Shown here: piece after piece, positions 46,855-55,069 of the stretch
Layout: each line of letters begins with the position of its first letter
Position numbering within the stretch: the stretch's first letter is position 1
Assembly (NCBI RefSeq): GCF_000808575.1
Contig: NZ_JWLW01000002.1
Location: 96,151 to 160,150, forward strand
From: Alteromonas marina
GTDB taxonomy: Bacteria > Pseudomonadota > Gammaproteobacteria > Enterobacterales > Alteromonadaceae
Length of the DNA: 64,000 nucleotides
Direction of reading: 5' to 3'
Program-made: the position numbers and the translations under genes
The notes under the pieces: model-generated
What the model was told of the DNA's origin: nothing
Databases searched by the model: none
The model's input: the letters and a program-made list of their open reading frames with translations, nothing else

Positions 46855-49800
46855 TTGAACAGGCCAGATGTATTCTCGTCGCAAAACAATTCCCTTAAAA
46901 CTGAAGCTTTAGCTTTAGGGCCAAATATTGCGCCAAATTCACGCTTAGCCAACCGTTTTCGTATTATTGAGCGATTAGGCGCAGGCGCTCAAGCTTGTGT
47001 TTATAGCGCTATTGACGAATTACTTGATGTAAAAGTCGCGCTTAAAGTAATAGAAGGTGGAGCCAGCGACCCGGTAAAAATGCAAACCATCCGCAATGAA
47101 GTTAACATTGCGAGGCAACTACAACACCCCAACATCATCCGCGTTCATGACGTTTTCTCTGATGGAGATACCGCCTTTTTTACAATGGCGTTTATTGAAG
47201 GTGAGCCCCTTTATTTGCGCCTTCAACAACCAGTTTGCAAAGCAGAATTTGATAAATGGCAAGAACAACTCATCGAAGCCTTACTCGCTTGTAAAGCTGT
47301 TGGTATAAAGCATGGCGACATAAAGCCCGACAATATTCTTATTGACCACAACGCAGACATTAAGCTTATTGACTTCGGTATTGGTCAAAGCGCCGCCTCT
47401 GGCGCTCAAACGAGCGGGCACCAACGCTATACCGCTCCTGAAGTCATCCAAACAGGAAAAGCGAGCGAGCACTCTGACACCTACAGCTTAGGAAGAGTGT
47501 TAGAAGATATGCTGGGCTGTGTCCAAAAGGAAGGACTCGGCTTTTCTCATTTCCTGTGGACGAAAAAACGTAAAGCTTGTATTGATCAGTTAACACACCA
47601 TTTACCCGCGAAGAGACTCTCTTTGGAGCAGGCGCTTAACATCAGCTCATCAGGCGATAATGGCAGTGCTAATGTAACTTACAAAACCCTTGTCACCTTT
47701 TCCGCCATTGCCATATTGGTACTTGTTATTAGCGCCAGTATTTTTTCTTACTCTGGGTATCAAAAAACGCAAACCAGACTGCCCTCTGACACTCCTATTC
47801 AGCTACTCGTACTCAATGACCCTCAATATCCACTTTTAGATACGATAAACACGTTGCTGCGCTACCCCCTGTCTACTCACCCTCACATTGTGTTAGATGA
47901 TAAAGCGCAAACCCAAACATTGGTGTCAAACTTAGCGTTATCCCCATTTAATAACGACAATGACAGAGTAGACTTAGCGGCTTCCACGTCAGTAAACAGC
48001 GTATTATTACTTGATGCTACGCCTACTAGTAGCGATAGTTACTTACTTCACGCCAGTGTTCTTAGTATGCCCGCTAACGAACCTATATTTACCGTGTCTC
48101 ATAATGTAAATGCAAACACCCTGTCCGATGATTTAAGTGTGTTTGCCAACAAGCTTATTCAATCGTTATTTGACGCTATCGAAACGCAATCGCCTCAACC
48201 ACTTCCTGACTTACGCTACCTCGATGCCTTGGATACCGCTTGGCAAAAGGGAGAAGCGCTAAATAGCGCAGACACCGTTGAGGCGATTATAGCGACCACA
48301 CCGGACTATCCGGGTGGATGGGTGGCAAAGGCTCGAAACGATTTAAATACGGGCGATTATGACGGTGCCAGGCAAGCGCTAGAAACTTTATTCCAACTCT
48401 CTGATTTGGCAGTGTATTGGCGTTTACAAGGCGAGCTACTAAGAGCAGAGCTAAACGAAGATCTGTCTCTTGCTCAACAATCAATAGATGCGCTTGTTTC
48501 TCAGTTCCCTGACAGACCAGACTTGCTGTCGATGCGTGCAGACATATATCAGTGGGCTGGCGAAGATGCCAAAGCAATGTCCGACTACAAAGCTGCTTTA
48601 GCCCTTCGCCCCAATAATGGACAGCTTTGGTTTGAACTTGCTCGTCTGCAAATAATTAATGGAGACATTGAAACTGCCACCAGCGACTCCTTAACTCGTG
48701 CACTCGTAGCGTTTCGCCAAGCAAAGAATCCCCAAGGTGAGAGTTTAGTACTTAACGCTTTTGGTATTGCTTACTTACGTACAGCTGACAATGTGGCTGC
48801 AGCGCAGTATTTTGAAGACGCACTAGCATTGCGTGATGCAAAAACGCAGCCTTCTCAGCGGGCTAAAACATTAGCCAACCTTGCCATTGCCACCTCTCTA
48901 ACAGGCGACTACGCCACCGCAGAGGCGTCATTAGAAGAAGCGGTAAAACTACTCCACGATTTAGGTGACTTGGCACAAGAAGCCCATGTAAACGATACAC
49001 TAGGTTTTATGTTTGAAGAACGAGGCCAGTTCGCAAGGGCGTTAGAGTACTACAAACGCGGTCTTGATATTCGTGTACAAACCGATGACAAAGTGCTTCA
49101 GCCGCAAAGTATGAGCAATGTGGCCTATATGCATTTTCTAATTGGAGATATCTCTCTTGCCGAGATTTACTGGCAGCAGGCGAAAATGCTATTTGAAAGA
49201 AATGGGGACGAGTCTCACTTACTTCGAACCCATCAAAACCTTGCACAGTTGAGTTTGGTAAAAGGGGACAAAAATACTGCTTCTCAATATTTAAGTACCG
49301 TAGACAAAAAACTTGGAAATCAGCATAACCAAGAGAGAATGATAAACCACCTGCTATTCAGCTACTTAAACTTTGCAAATGGAAACTTGACCGAAGCCAC
49401 GCAGCACGCCGCTGACGCAAGGCGCTTAGCTTTGGCTTCTGAAGATGCCAGAGCAAAAACCGAGGTATTACTATGGCAGGGAGAGATGTGTTTACTTACC
49501 GCAAACTGGTTATGCCTAGAAAACAGTCTTGAAACCGTTACGCCTACCATTAGCGAAGAGCGCCACGAGCAATTTGCCGTTTATCAATGGTTAACATTGG
49601 GATTGAAGCATTATAAAGGCACAATAAATAACGAACGTGACGAGATCTACACTACACTTGTCGATAAAACCAACGTGCCGGTCATCACTGAAATTAAAAT
49701 TCTGCTCGACATGCAGCAGCGACTTTCTTTGAATGAGAATAGCAGCGCCATGGAGAAGCTTGGCTCGCTCATTAAACCAACCTACTACCAGCCTTACCTG

Positions 49801-50013
49801 CAGTGGCTATACATAAAGGCATCGCTAGGTGAAGAAGAGTCCATCGAAAAGTTAAAGCAAAAATTAGCGTTATATCCTACCTACTGGCGGAACCACCTTT
49901 ACTATCGCGCCATACCGGGTAAAGAAGACACGGTGGATGACTTAACATCCAAATGGCTATCTCAATTACCTGAGCAACAGGTTGGAGACTACAGGAACGC
50001 CTATTTTGACTGA
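46855..50013 (+). CDS. membrane Ser/Thr protein kinase with long TPR C-terminus
   Basis: About 1052 residues. The Hanks-type kinase domain is at about 35-265: glycine loop LGAGAQACVYSA, VALKVI lysine, catalytic HGDIKPDNILI and DFGIGQSA. One TM helix (LVTFSAIAILVLVISASIF) is near 280-300. The rest is extracytoplasmic by topology and rich in TPR units from about 440 to 860 (AKAMSDYKAALALRPNNGQL, ALEYYKRGLDIRVQTD). TTG 46855 has GGAG 6 bp upstream; GTG 46843 is the alternative. The histidine kinase gene overlaps its end. Confidence 0.9.
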   Translation: MNRPDVFSSQNNSLKTEALALGPNIAPNSRLANRFRIIERLGAGAQACVYSAIDELLDVKVALKVIEGGASDPVKMQTIRNEVNIARQLQHPNIIRVHDVFSDGDTAFFTMAFIEGEPLYLRLQQPVCKAEFDKWQEQLIEALLACKAVGIKHGDIKPDNILIDHNADIKLIDFGIGQSAASGAQTSGHQRYTAPEVIQTGKASEHSDTYSLGRVLEDMLGCVQKEGLGFSHFLWTKKRKACIDQLTHHLPAKRLSLEQALNISSSGDNGSANVTYKTLVTFSAIAILVLVISASIFSYSGYQKTQTRLPSDTPIQLLVLNDPQYPLLDTINTLLRYPLSTHPHIVLDDKAQTQTLVSNLALSPFNNDNDRVDLAASTSVNSVLLLDATPTSSDSYLLHASVLSMPANEPIFTVSHNVNANTLSDDLSVFANKLIQSLFDAIETQSPQPLPDLRYLDALDTAWQKGEALNSADTVEAIIATTPDYPGGWVAKARNDLNTGDYDGARQALETLFQLSDLAVYWRLQGELLRAELNEDLSLAQQSIDALVSQFPDRPDLLSMRADIYQWAGEDAKAMSDYKAALALRPNNGQLWFELARLQIINGDIETATSDSLTRALVAFRQAKNPQGESLVLNAFGIAYLRTADNVAAAQYFEDALALRDAKTQPSQRAKTLANLAIATSLTGDYATAEASLEEAVKLLHDLGDLAQEAHVNDTLGFMFEERGQFARALEYYKRGLDIRVQTDDKVLQPQSMSNVAYMHFLIGDISLAEIYWQQAKMLFERNGDESHLLRTHQNLAQLSLVKGDKNTASQYLSTVDKKLGNQHNQERMINHLLFSYLNFANGNLTEATQHAADARRLALASEDARAKTEVLLWQGEMCLLTANWLCLENSLETVTPTISEERHEQFAVYQWLTLGLKHYKGTINNERDEIYTTLVDKTNVPVITEIKILLDMQQRLSLNENSSAMEKLGSLIKPTYYQPYLQWLYIKASLGEEESIEKLKQKLALYPTYWRNHLYYRAIPGKEDTVDDLTSKWLSQLPEQQVGDYRNAYFD

Positions 50014-50695
50014 CTTAGCCACCGAGATAGAGAACATTAAAGCGTTACAGGCGACACTTCAGGCTCGTTTAGATGCCGACCAGGAGGTTTTGCAACAGCT
50101 CGCAAAACGATTGTGGGCTCAACAAGAATCAGAAAAAGCGAAGCTTTCTCGTGAATTACATGATGGGATTGGTCAGCTGCTCACAGGGCTGACACGAAGA
50201 CTGCAAGCATTATCAACCTCTTCGCCTGAGCTTGAAGCACTACACGGCATCGCTGAAATGGCGTTAAATGATGTCAGACAATTATCGCGGCTAATGAGCC
50301 CAACAATCCTTGATGACTTAGGTCTTAAACCAGCACTTAACTGGCTTTGTAGAAATTTGCTTAGTGGTGAAGATATTGAATATCACACCGAAATAACCGT
50401 ACCGCCTGATCTGCCCAAAGACATAAGCACATTATTATTTAGAATTGCGCAAGAAACGCTGGTTAATGCTATAAAACACAGTGAGGCCACCAACCTTACC
50501 TTATCAATTTCTTACCATCATCACGTTATTCGTTTGGATATTCTTGATAATGGTGTAGGGTTTGATAGTAAAGCCATAGAGCCCGGCATTGGCCTTTCTA
50601 GTATTCGCGACAGAGCAGAAGCCTTCAATGCGACACTGGAAATAGACTCTGCAGTAGGGCAAGGCACCAGAACAACAGTAACGGTACCCGTATGA
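50006..50695 (+). CDS. cytoplasmic NarX-type sensor histidine kinase (HisKA_3)
   Basis: About 229 residues with no TM helix. A coiled-coil lead (IENIKALQATLQARLDADQE) is followed by HisKA_3 with the phospho-acceptor His in KLSRELHDGIGQLLTGL, then a HATPase domain (FRIAQETLVNAIKHS, LDNGVGFDS, GIGLSSIRDRAEAF). TTG 50006 overlaps the kinase stop by 8 bp and has AGGA upstream, so translation is probably coupled; TTG 49982 is an alternative. With no sensor domain of its own, it likely receives input from the kinase/FHA proteins (inference). Confidence 0.88.
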   Translation: MTDLATEIENIKALQATLQARLDADQEVLQQLAKRLWAQQESEKAKLSRELHDGIGQLLTGLTRRLQALSTSSPELEALHGIAEMALNDVRQLSRLMSPTILDDLGLKPALNWLCRNLLSGEDIEYHTEITVPPDLPKDISTLLFRIAQETLVNAIKHSEATNLTLSISYHHHVIRLDILDNGVGFDSKAIEPGIGLSSIRDRAEAFNATLEIDSAVGQGTRTTVTVPV

Positions 50696-51321
50696 CAATT
50701 CGTGTAGTGCTAGCCGATGACCATGTGCTTATGCGTCAGGGCGTATCTCAAATGCTAAATGCTAACCCAGATATCAGCGTAGTGGGAGAATGCGACGATG
50801 GTGTCGCGCTAATTGCTGCTGTGTTAAAGCTCTCGCCAGATGTTATTTTAATGGACATTTCGATGCCACGTATGAGCGGGCTAGTGGCGATTGATAAAAT
50901 TTTGTCCCAGCGCAGCGACGCGAAAATTCTTGTGTTGTCTATGCACAACGAAGTGGAATACATTGAAGCCATGCGCGATGCTGGCGCAAAAGGCTACATA
51001 TTAAAAGAATCTTCCGGTGAAAGCCTGGTTGAAGCCATCAAGAAAGTGGCCGCAAACAAAACCTGTTTTCCCGATGAACTAACCCGGTCATCTAGCGATC
51101 AATGTCAAAAACACGTATCGCCGCTGAGCGTATTAACTAGAAGAGAGCGAGAAGTTTTTTTCTTAGTTGCTGCAGGCAACACCAGTAAGAAGATTGCTGA
51201 GCTCTTAGATATGAGCCTTAAAACTGCAGAAAATCACCGCAGTAATATTTATAAGAAGCTTAATTTAAGCAGTTCGGCAGAACTTATCAGAATGGCAGGA
51301 AAAGCAGGTTTATTAGAGTAG
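50692..51321 (+). CDS. NarL/LuxR-type response regulator
   Basis: 209 residues: a receiver domain (VVLADDHVLMRQGV, phospho-acceptor Asp in VILMDISMPRMSG, YILKESSG lysine) and LuxR HTH (LTRREREVFFLVAAGNTSKKIAELLDMS, with SLKTAENHRSNIYKKL). It overlaps the histidine kinase by 4 bp (ATGA), forming a cognate pair. It is the obvious candidate regulator of the flanking proteases and the PEP-CTERM gene. Confidence 0.93.
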   Translation: MTIRVVLADDHVLMRQGVSQMLNANPDISVVGECDDGVALIAAVLKLSPDVILMDISMPRMSGLVAIDKILSQRSDAKILVLSMHNEVEYIEAMRDAGAKGYILKESSGESLVEAIKKVAANKTCFPDELTRSSSDQCQKHVSPLSVLTRREREVFFLVAAGNTSKKIAELLDMSLKTAENHRSNIYKKLNLSSSAELIRMAGKAGLLE

Positions 51322-51413
51322 TTGGGGTTTATTCTCAGCGTAGAACTCTTTTCCATTTCCCCCTCCTCCCAAATTCCATATTCAGCGAATGCTGGTTGCA
51401 GTATTTAACGCGC

Positions 51414-51650
51414 TAAACAAAAAAGAGGGGTCTTGCTTCAGCCACCCCTCTCTAAAAAGTGTGCGAGGGCCGGTTGTAACATTCAAAACCCGTAGCAGTA
51501 CACTTGCTCCAGAGGATTCTCCACAAGTGAGCTCCATTAGATTGAACACTGCTCCATTGGACTTTTTTACATTAAAACTAAAAAGAGGGGCCTTGCTTCA
51601 GCCCCCCCCTCTCTAAAAAGTGTGCGAGGGCCGGTTGTGGCATTCAAAAC
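51414..51650. repeat. tandem duplication with GAGGGG terminator-like hairpins downstream of protease 2
   Basis: A block of about 77 bp (hairpin GAGGGG...CCCCTC, then CTCTAAAAAGTGTGCGAGGG, then the arm sequence up to CATTCAAAAC) occurs at 51414-51489 and again at 51573-51650, offset about 161 bp. On the minus strand each GAGGGG hairpin is followed by a T-run and could terminate transcription from protease 2. No gene is supported in 51322-51738. Confidence 0.85.
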
Positions 51651-51728
51651 CCTCAGCAGCAGGGATGCTGCTGTGGAGCGCCCATGGATGGGTTTACCGC
51701 GTGTTTTGAATGTTACAACCGGCCCTCG
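51625..51728. repeat. variable-arm hairpin element, copy E2 (protease 2 3' region)
   Basis: Arms 51625-51650 and 51703-51728 (26 nt, CGAGGGCCGGTTGT... and its inverse) enclose a 52-nt core. The core has the 8-bp stem CAGCAGCA/TGCTGCTG around GGGA, then CCCATGGATGGG, and ends TTTACCGCGT. The right arm matches the inverse of the upstream copy at 51464-51489 exactly and that of 51625-51650 with two changes. The element ends 10 bp before the protease 2 stop codon. Confidence 0.9.
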
Positions 51729-51738
51729 CCTCAAAGGA

Positions 51739-54186
51739 CTAAAGTTCTGCGTATTGCGTTAGGATAAACGCGGCTTCGCCTCTAGATACCCCATTTTGTG
51801 GGTTAAAGAAGGCTTTAAGCGTAGGCTGTAGGTCAAATGGACCTTGCTCTACTTTTACTTCCACCTGCATTAGCCCTGCAGCCAGTGCCTGTTGAACATA
51901 GCCGCGATACTCAGGCGCAATTGCATCAGTATCTTCAACTTCCACCGCTTCACCAAGCACAATAGCGATAACCTTTTCAGAGTCAAAGCTGTTCGCGGCA
52001 TCTTCAAGACCTAATGCTTGAACCATAGAGTACGCCATTTCTTCTTTGCTCACCTGCATGTTGCTACCAAAAAAGTCATCGTCAACTTGCATTACGGGCT
52101 GCGTATTCATCTCTAAATCTCCCAACACTGCCCCAGTCGCTGTGGCAGAGTTTACCGCTGCAGCATGCTCAGCACTTACATCGGTATAGTTAACTGTGTT
52201 GCCGTCGTTGGTTTGACGAAGGTTTGCACTAAGCGCCAGCGTATCAGCAAGCTCAACACGAGTTAGTGGAGCGTCTGGCGCAAACCCGCTTTCTTTTGCA
52301 TCCATTAGCTCATTGGCAACAACGTATTCAATGAATGCTTTAGCTGGATGGCCTTGTGCATCGTCAATACCGGTATAACCTGATGTGACTAACAAGCGAA
52401 TATTCACATCGTTAGTGCCAGGAATGCCCACACCGTTTGTAACACCTAGTGGGTCAACTGACACACCACTAATACTGCCAATACCGCGGCTGTATAGTTT
52501 CCATGTACCCGGCATACCTGGTGCAGCTGTGCCAACAGAAGAGCCTAAAACAGGTAGGCCAATGCCAGAGCCGTAACGGTTACCTGCTGGGTCTTCTAGT
52601 ACGAACGCTGTTGCCGTTTCGATTGACGCGCTCGCCACCACCATAGATACGTCAGACGTTACTTCAAACTCTTCTACAGGTGACTCACCAACGGGTAGGT
52701 AAGTCGTAGGTAGCGTAAAGCTATCGCCTTCAGCAACATTAGCAAATGCGTTAAACTCGCGATTTTTCTTCACGGTATCGCCAAATACTTCTTCACCGTT
52801 AAGCACTGCAGTTACCGCAGCATAAGCGTTAACATAACCAGCGCCCACTTCCCACTCGTCCATACCAGCCATTGGTGTTGCGGTTTCCTGAAGAATACGC
52901 TTTACGTCTTCCCACTGAAGGTTTGGATTCGCTTCTAGCATGAGTGCAACAATACCAGACACATGCGGCGCAGCCATTGATGTGCCGCTAGATACGGTAT
53001 AAAACGGTAGGTGTTGTGGCTCAATCATTTCCGCGTCGTCAGCTGCACTTAAACCGCCTAAGCTAGACAGTGATGCACGAGCAGAAATAACGTCTACACC
53101 TGGCGCTGTTACGGTAGGACGGTCTTCCCACGTGAACACTTCACCATCAACGACCGCTTGACCACCTTTTCCGTCGACACCGCGAGAACTAAAGTCAGCT
53201 AGCTCGCCCTGCTTGTTGCCCGCAGCCACTGTAATTACCCAAGGTGCTTTTTTGAAGTTACCGGTAATTGTCGATTCGCCAGGACCTGAGTTACCTGCCG
53301 AGAACACGGTAATAATACCGTTGTCTGCCAGTGCTTTAGTCACAACGTTTGTTGGATCATCTGGATTAAATTCTGTACCTACATCGCCAGTGTTACCGAA
53401 CGAGTTAGAAATAACACGAATGTTGTAATCGAACTGGTGTGTTAACGCGTAGTCGAAGCCACCGATCGTATCTAAAATAAATAGACCTGCGCCCGAACCA
53501 TAACCAATGATGTCTGCGCCAGGAGCTACACCGGCGTGCAATCCACCACTCTTGGCGCCGTTACCGCCTACTGTGCCAGCTACGTGCGTTCCGTGACCGC
53601 CTAGAATATCGGTGTTAGATACATTTTCTTGGTATGTAATCGGTAAAATGCCGCTGTAGCTATTCAAGTTAACCTGCGCTAGAACGTTTTGAACAACGTG
53701 ATCAGGAAACGCTAAATCGCTGTGTGTACCGTCAACACCCGAGTCATTTACCACAACACCAATGCCTTTACCTGATACTGGCATGCCGTTAATGCGAATA
53801 TCGCGGTCAGCTTGTAGTGCCTGTACACCCGTAATTTGGGTAGACTCATGGTTTTCTAGTTCTAGTGGGTCGTTGTTCCACACTGACACCACGTCATCGC
53901 GCTGATAAAGTGCTTCAACTTGCTGTTTGTTCGCTAGCACACCAACAATAGGCACGTTGCGAAGGCTAACACCGCCAGTGATACCTAACGATTCAAGTGC
54001 TGTAATTTGTTCTGTTGTGGCAGGTCCCTTACCTTCAAATGTAACAATTACTTGTTGTAGTTCTAGTGGCGAAGCAGCAAGCGCATCAGCCAATGTTTTA
54101 TCGAAAGTTTTTGCATTCACCATGCTCGCTGGTAGGGCACAAGCAATAGCTACTGATAATACTGTTTTGTTATTAAGGAACTTCAT
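51739..54186 (-). CDS. secreted subtilisin-like (S8) serine protease 2
   Basis: About 815 residues from ATG 54186 (GAGAGG upstream). A signal peptide (MKFLNNKTVLSVAIACALPASMVNA) precedes an I9-like propeptide and an S8 domain with Asp in VVVNDSGVDGTHSD, His in GGHGTHVAG, Asn in VFSAGNSGPGES and Ser in SGTSMAAPHVSG. The C-terminus is SLH-like (VVANELMDAKESGFAPDAPLTRVEL, YSMVQALGLEDAA). It shares this layout with protease 1 but is encoded on the opposite strand, across the kinase cluster. Confidence 0.92.
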   Translation of the reverse strand: MKFLNNKTVLSVAIACALPASMVNAKTFDKTLADALAASPLELQQVIVTFEGKGPATTEQITALESLGITGGVSLRNVPIVGVLANKQQVEALYQRDDVVSVWNNDPLELENHESTQITGVQALQADRDIRINGMPVSGKGIGVVVNDSGVDGTHSDLAFPDHVVQNVLAQVNLNSYSGILPITYQENVSNTDILGGHGTHVAGTVGGNGAKSGGLHAGVAPGADIIGYGSGAGLFILDTIGGFDYALTHQFDYNIRVISNSFGNTGDVGTEFNPDDPTNVVTKALADNGIITVFSAGNSGPGESTITGNFKKAPWVITVAAGNKQGELADFSSRGVDGKGGQAVVDGEVFTWEDRPTVTAPGVDVISARASLSSLGGLSAADDAEMIEPQHLPFYTVSSGTSMAAPHVSGIVALMLEANPNLQWEDVKRILQETATPMAGMDEWEVGAGYVNAYAAVTAVLNGEEVFGDTVKKNREFNAFANVAEGDSFTLPTTYLPVGESPVEEFEVTSDVSMVVASASIETATAFVLEDPAGNRYGSGIGLPVLGSSVGTAAPGMPGTWKLYSRGIGSISGVSVDPLGVTNGVGIPGTNDVNIRLLVTSGYTGIDDAQGHPAKAFIEYVVANELMDAKESGFAPDAPLTRVELADTLALSANLRQTNDGNTVNYTDVSAEHAAAVNSATATGAVLGDLEMNTQPVMQVDDDFFGSNMQVSKEEMAYSMVQALGLEDAANSFDSEKVIAIVLGEAVEVEDTDAIAPEYRGYVQQALAAGLMQVEVKVEQGPFDLQPTLKAFFNPQNGVSRGEAAFILTQYAEL

Positions 54187-54240
54187 AATACACCTCTCTT
54201 TGAGTACCCATTGAGTATTTAACAACCAAAGAAGCAAAAC

Positions 54241-54258
54241 TATGGGGAGTTCCCCCTA
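54241..54258 (-). promoter_or_regulatory. GGGAGTTCCCCCTA palindromic motif upstream of protease 2
   Basis: GGGGAGTTCCCCCTA at 54244-54258 lies 59 bp from the protease 2 start. The same 14-mer GGGAGTTCCCCCTA occurs 63 bp from the PEP-CTERM start (55024-55037). Identity and near-equal spacing suggest a shared regulator-binding or promoter element. Confidence 0.65.
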
Positions 54259-54303
54259 TTCGATGTGATTTATAAAAGCGTTGAAAAAACAGAAACTTAA
54301 AAA

Positions 54304-54330
54304 GAAAAAAGCCCTCACAAAAGGAGGGCT
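54304..54330 (-). terminator. intrinsic terminator of the PEP-CTERM gene
   Basis: The stem AGCCCTC (54310-54316) with GAGGGCT (54324-54330), read on the minus strand, is followed by a T-run. Confidence 0.88.
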
Positions 54331-54418
54331 AAAAACACCAACTATCGAAAGACATCGCCAAGTTGGAGGGAACGAACGTGGTACAGGAAATAAACCACTC
54401 ACTCGAAACAAAAAAATC

Positions 54419-54961
54419 TTACTGTTTGCGCTTTCTGAAAGAAGTAAACGCAAACAAAACTAGCATTGCAGTAGCAAAAGAAGCTGGTTCACTCACGTGT
54501 GTTGAGCCATTATTAGATTCAACAGTTTTAACTACTTGAAACAAGCCACCCGCACAGCGGTCGCCACCGTCAAAGAAAACACAGGTGTCTGTTTCGCCTA
54601 CACCGGCTAAACCTGAGCTAATAGTGAATTCGTAGGGAACGCTTGAATCTTCAATGTAGAACTCAAATCCTTCACCGCTTTCATCACCAAACACACTATC
54701 ATTTAAATCAACTACTGCAAATTCAGCAATGTCTTCTTTTAATATGTTGTAAGAGACGTTATCGAACTTTAACTGAAAGAAAAACGATAGCAATGTATCC
54801 ACATTGAACTGGGTTTCGTTTTCATCAAAGGTGATTTGCCCAATTAAGCTGGTTTGGTCAGATTCGTCACCTAACACCAATCGTGTGAAATCATAGGTAA
54901 TTACGCCAGCGAAAGAAGGCATAGAAAACAGAACGAACACAGCGGCAATTAATGATTTCAT
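54419..54961 (-). CDS. PEP-CTERM sorting-domain protein
   Basis: 180 residues with a signal peptide (MKSLIAAVFVLFSMPSFAG), a beta-rich body (VITYDFTRLVLGD, IGQITFDENETQF) and a C-terminal sorting tail: VSEPASF, a hydrophobic TM stretch and a basic end FRKRKQ. Such proteins are processed by exosortase and often belong to the extracellular matrix. A possible disulfide is in CVFFDGGDRC. No exosortase gene is in this window. Confidence 0.82.
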   Translation of the reverse strand: MKSLIAAVFVLFSMPSFAGVITYDFTRLVLGDESDQTSLIGQITFDENETQFNVDTLLSFFFQLKFDNVSYNILKEDIAEFAVVDLNDSVFGDESGEGFEFYIEDSSVPYEFTISSGLAGVGETDTCVFFDGGDRCAGGLFQVVKTVESNNGSTHVSEPASFATAMLVLFAFTSFRKRKQ

Positions 54962-55007
54962 AGTAAATCCACTTCTAAATTCTTATGGGTTTAGTATTGA
55001 ACTTAAT

Positions 55008-55051
55008 GCATTGAATACAAATAGGGAGTTCCCCCTAGTTGTATTCAATGC
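55008..55051. promoter_or_regulatory. 44-bp palindrome containing the GGGAGTTCCCCCTA motif
   Basis: GCATTGAATACAA (55008-55020) and TTGTATTCAATGC (55039-55051) are perfect 13-bp inverted arms around TAGGG-AGTTCC-CCCTA. It lies between the ankyrin gene stop (55070) and the PEP-CTERM start (54961). It could act both as an operator and as an RNA hairpin. There is no T-run. Confidence 0.75.
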
Positions 55052-55069
55052 TATCTAATATGACGTGGT

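Noticed and set aside
51389..51616. 75-residue ORF downstream of the response regulator
   Set aside because: It consists of the tandem repeat block and terminator-like hairpins, with no start signal or protein-like composition.
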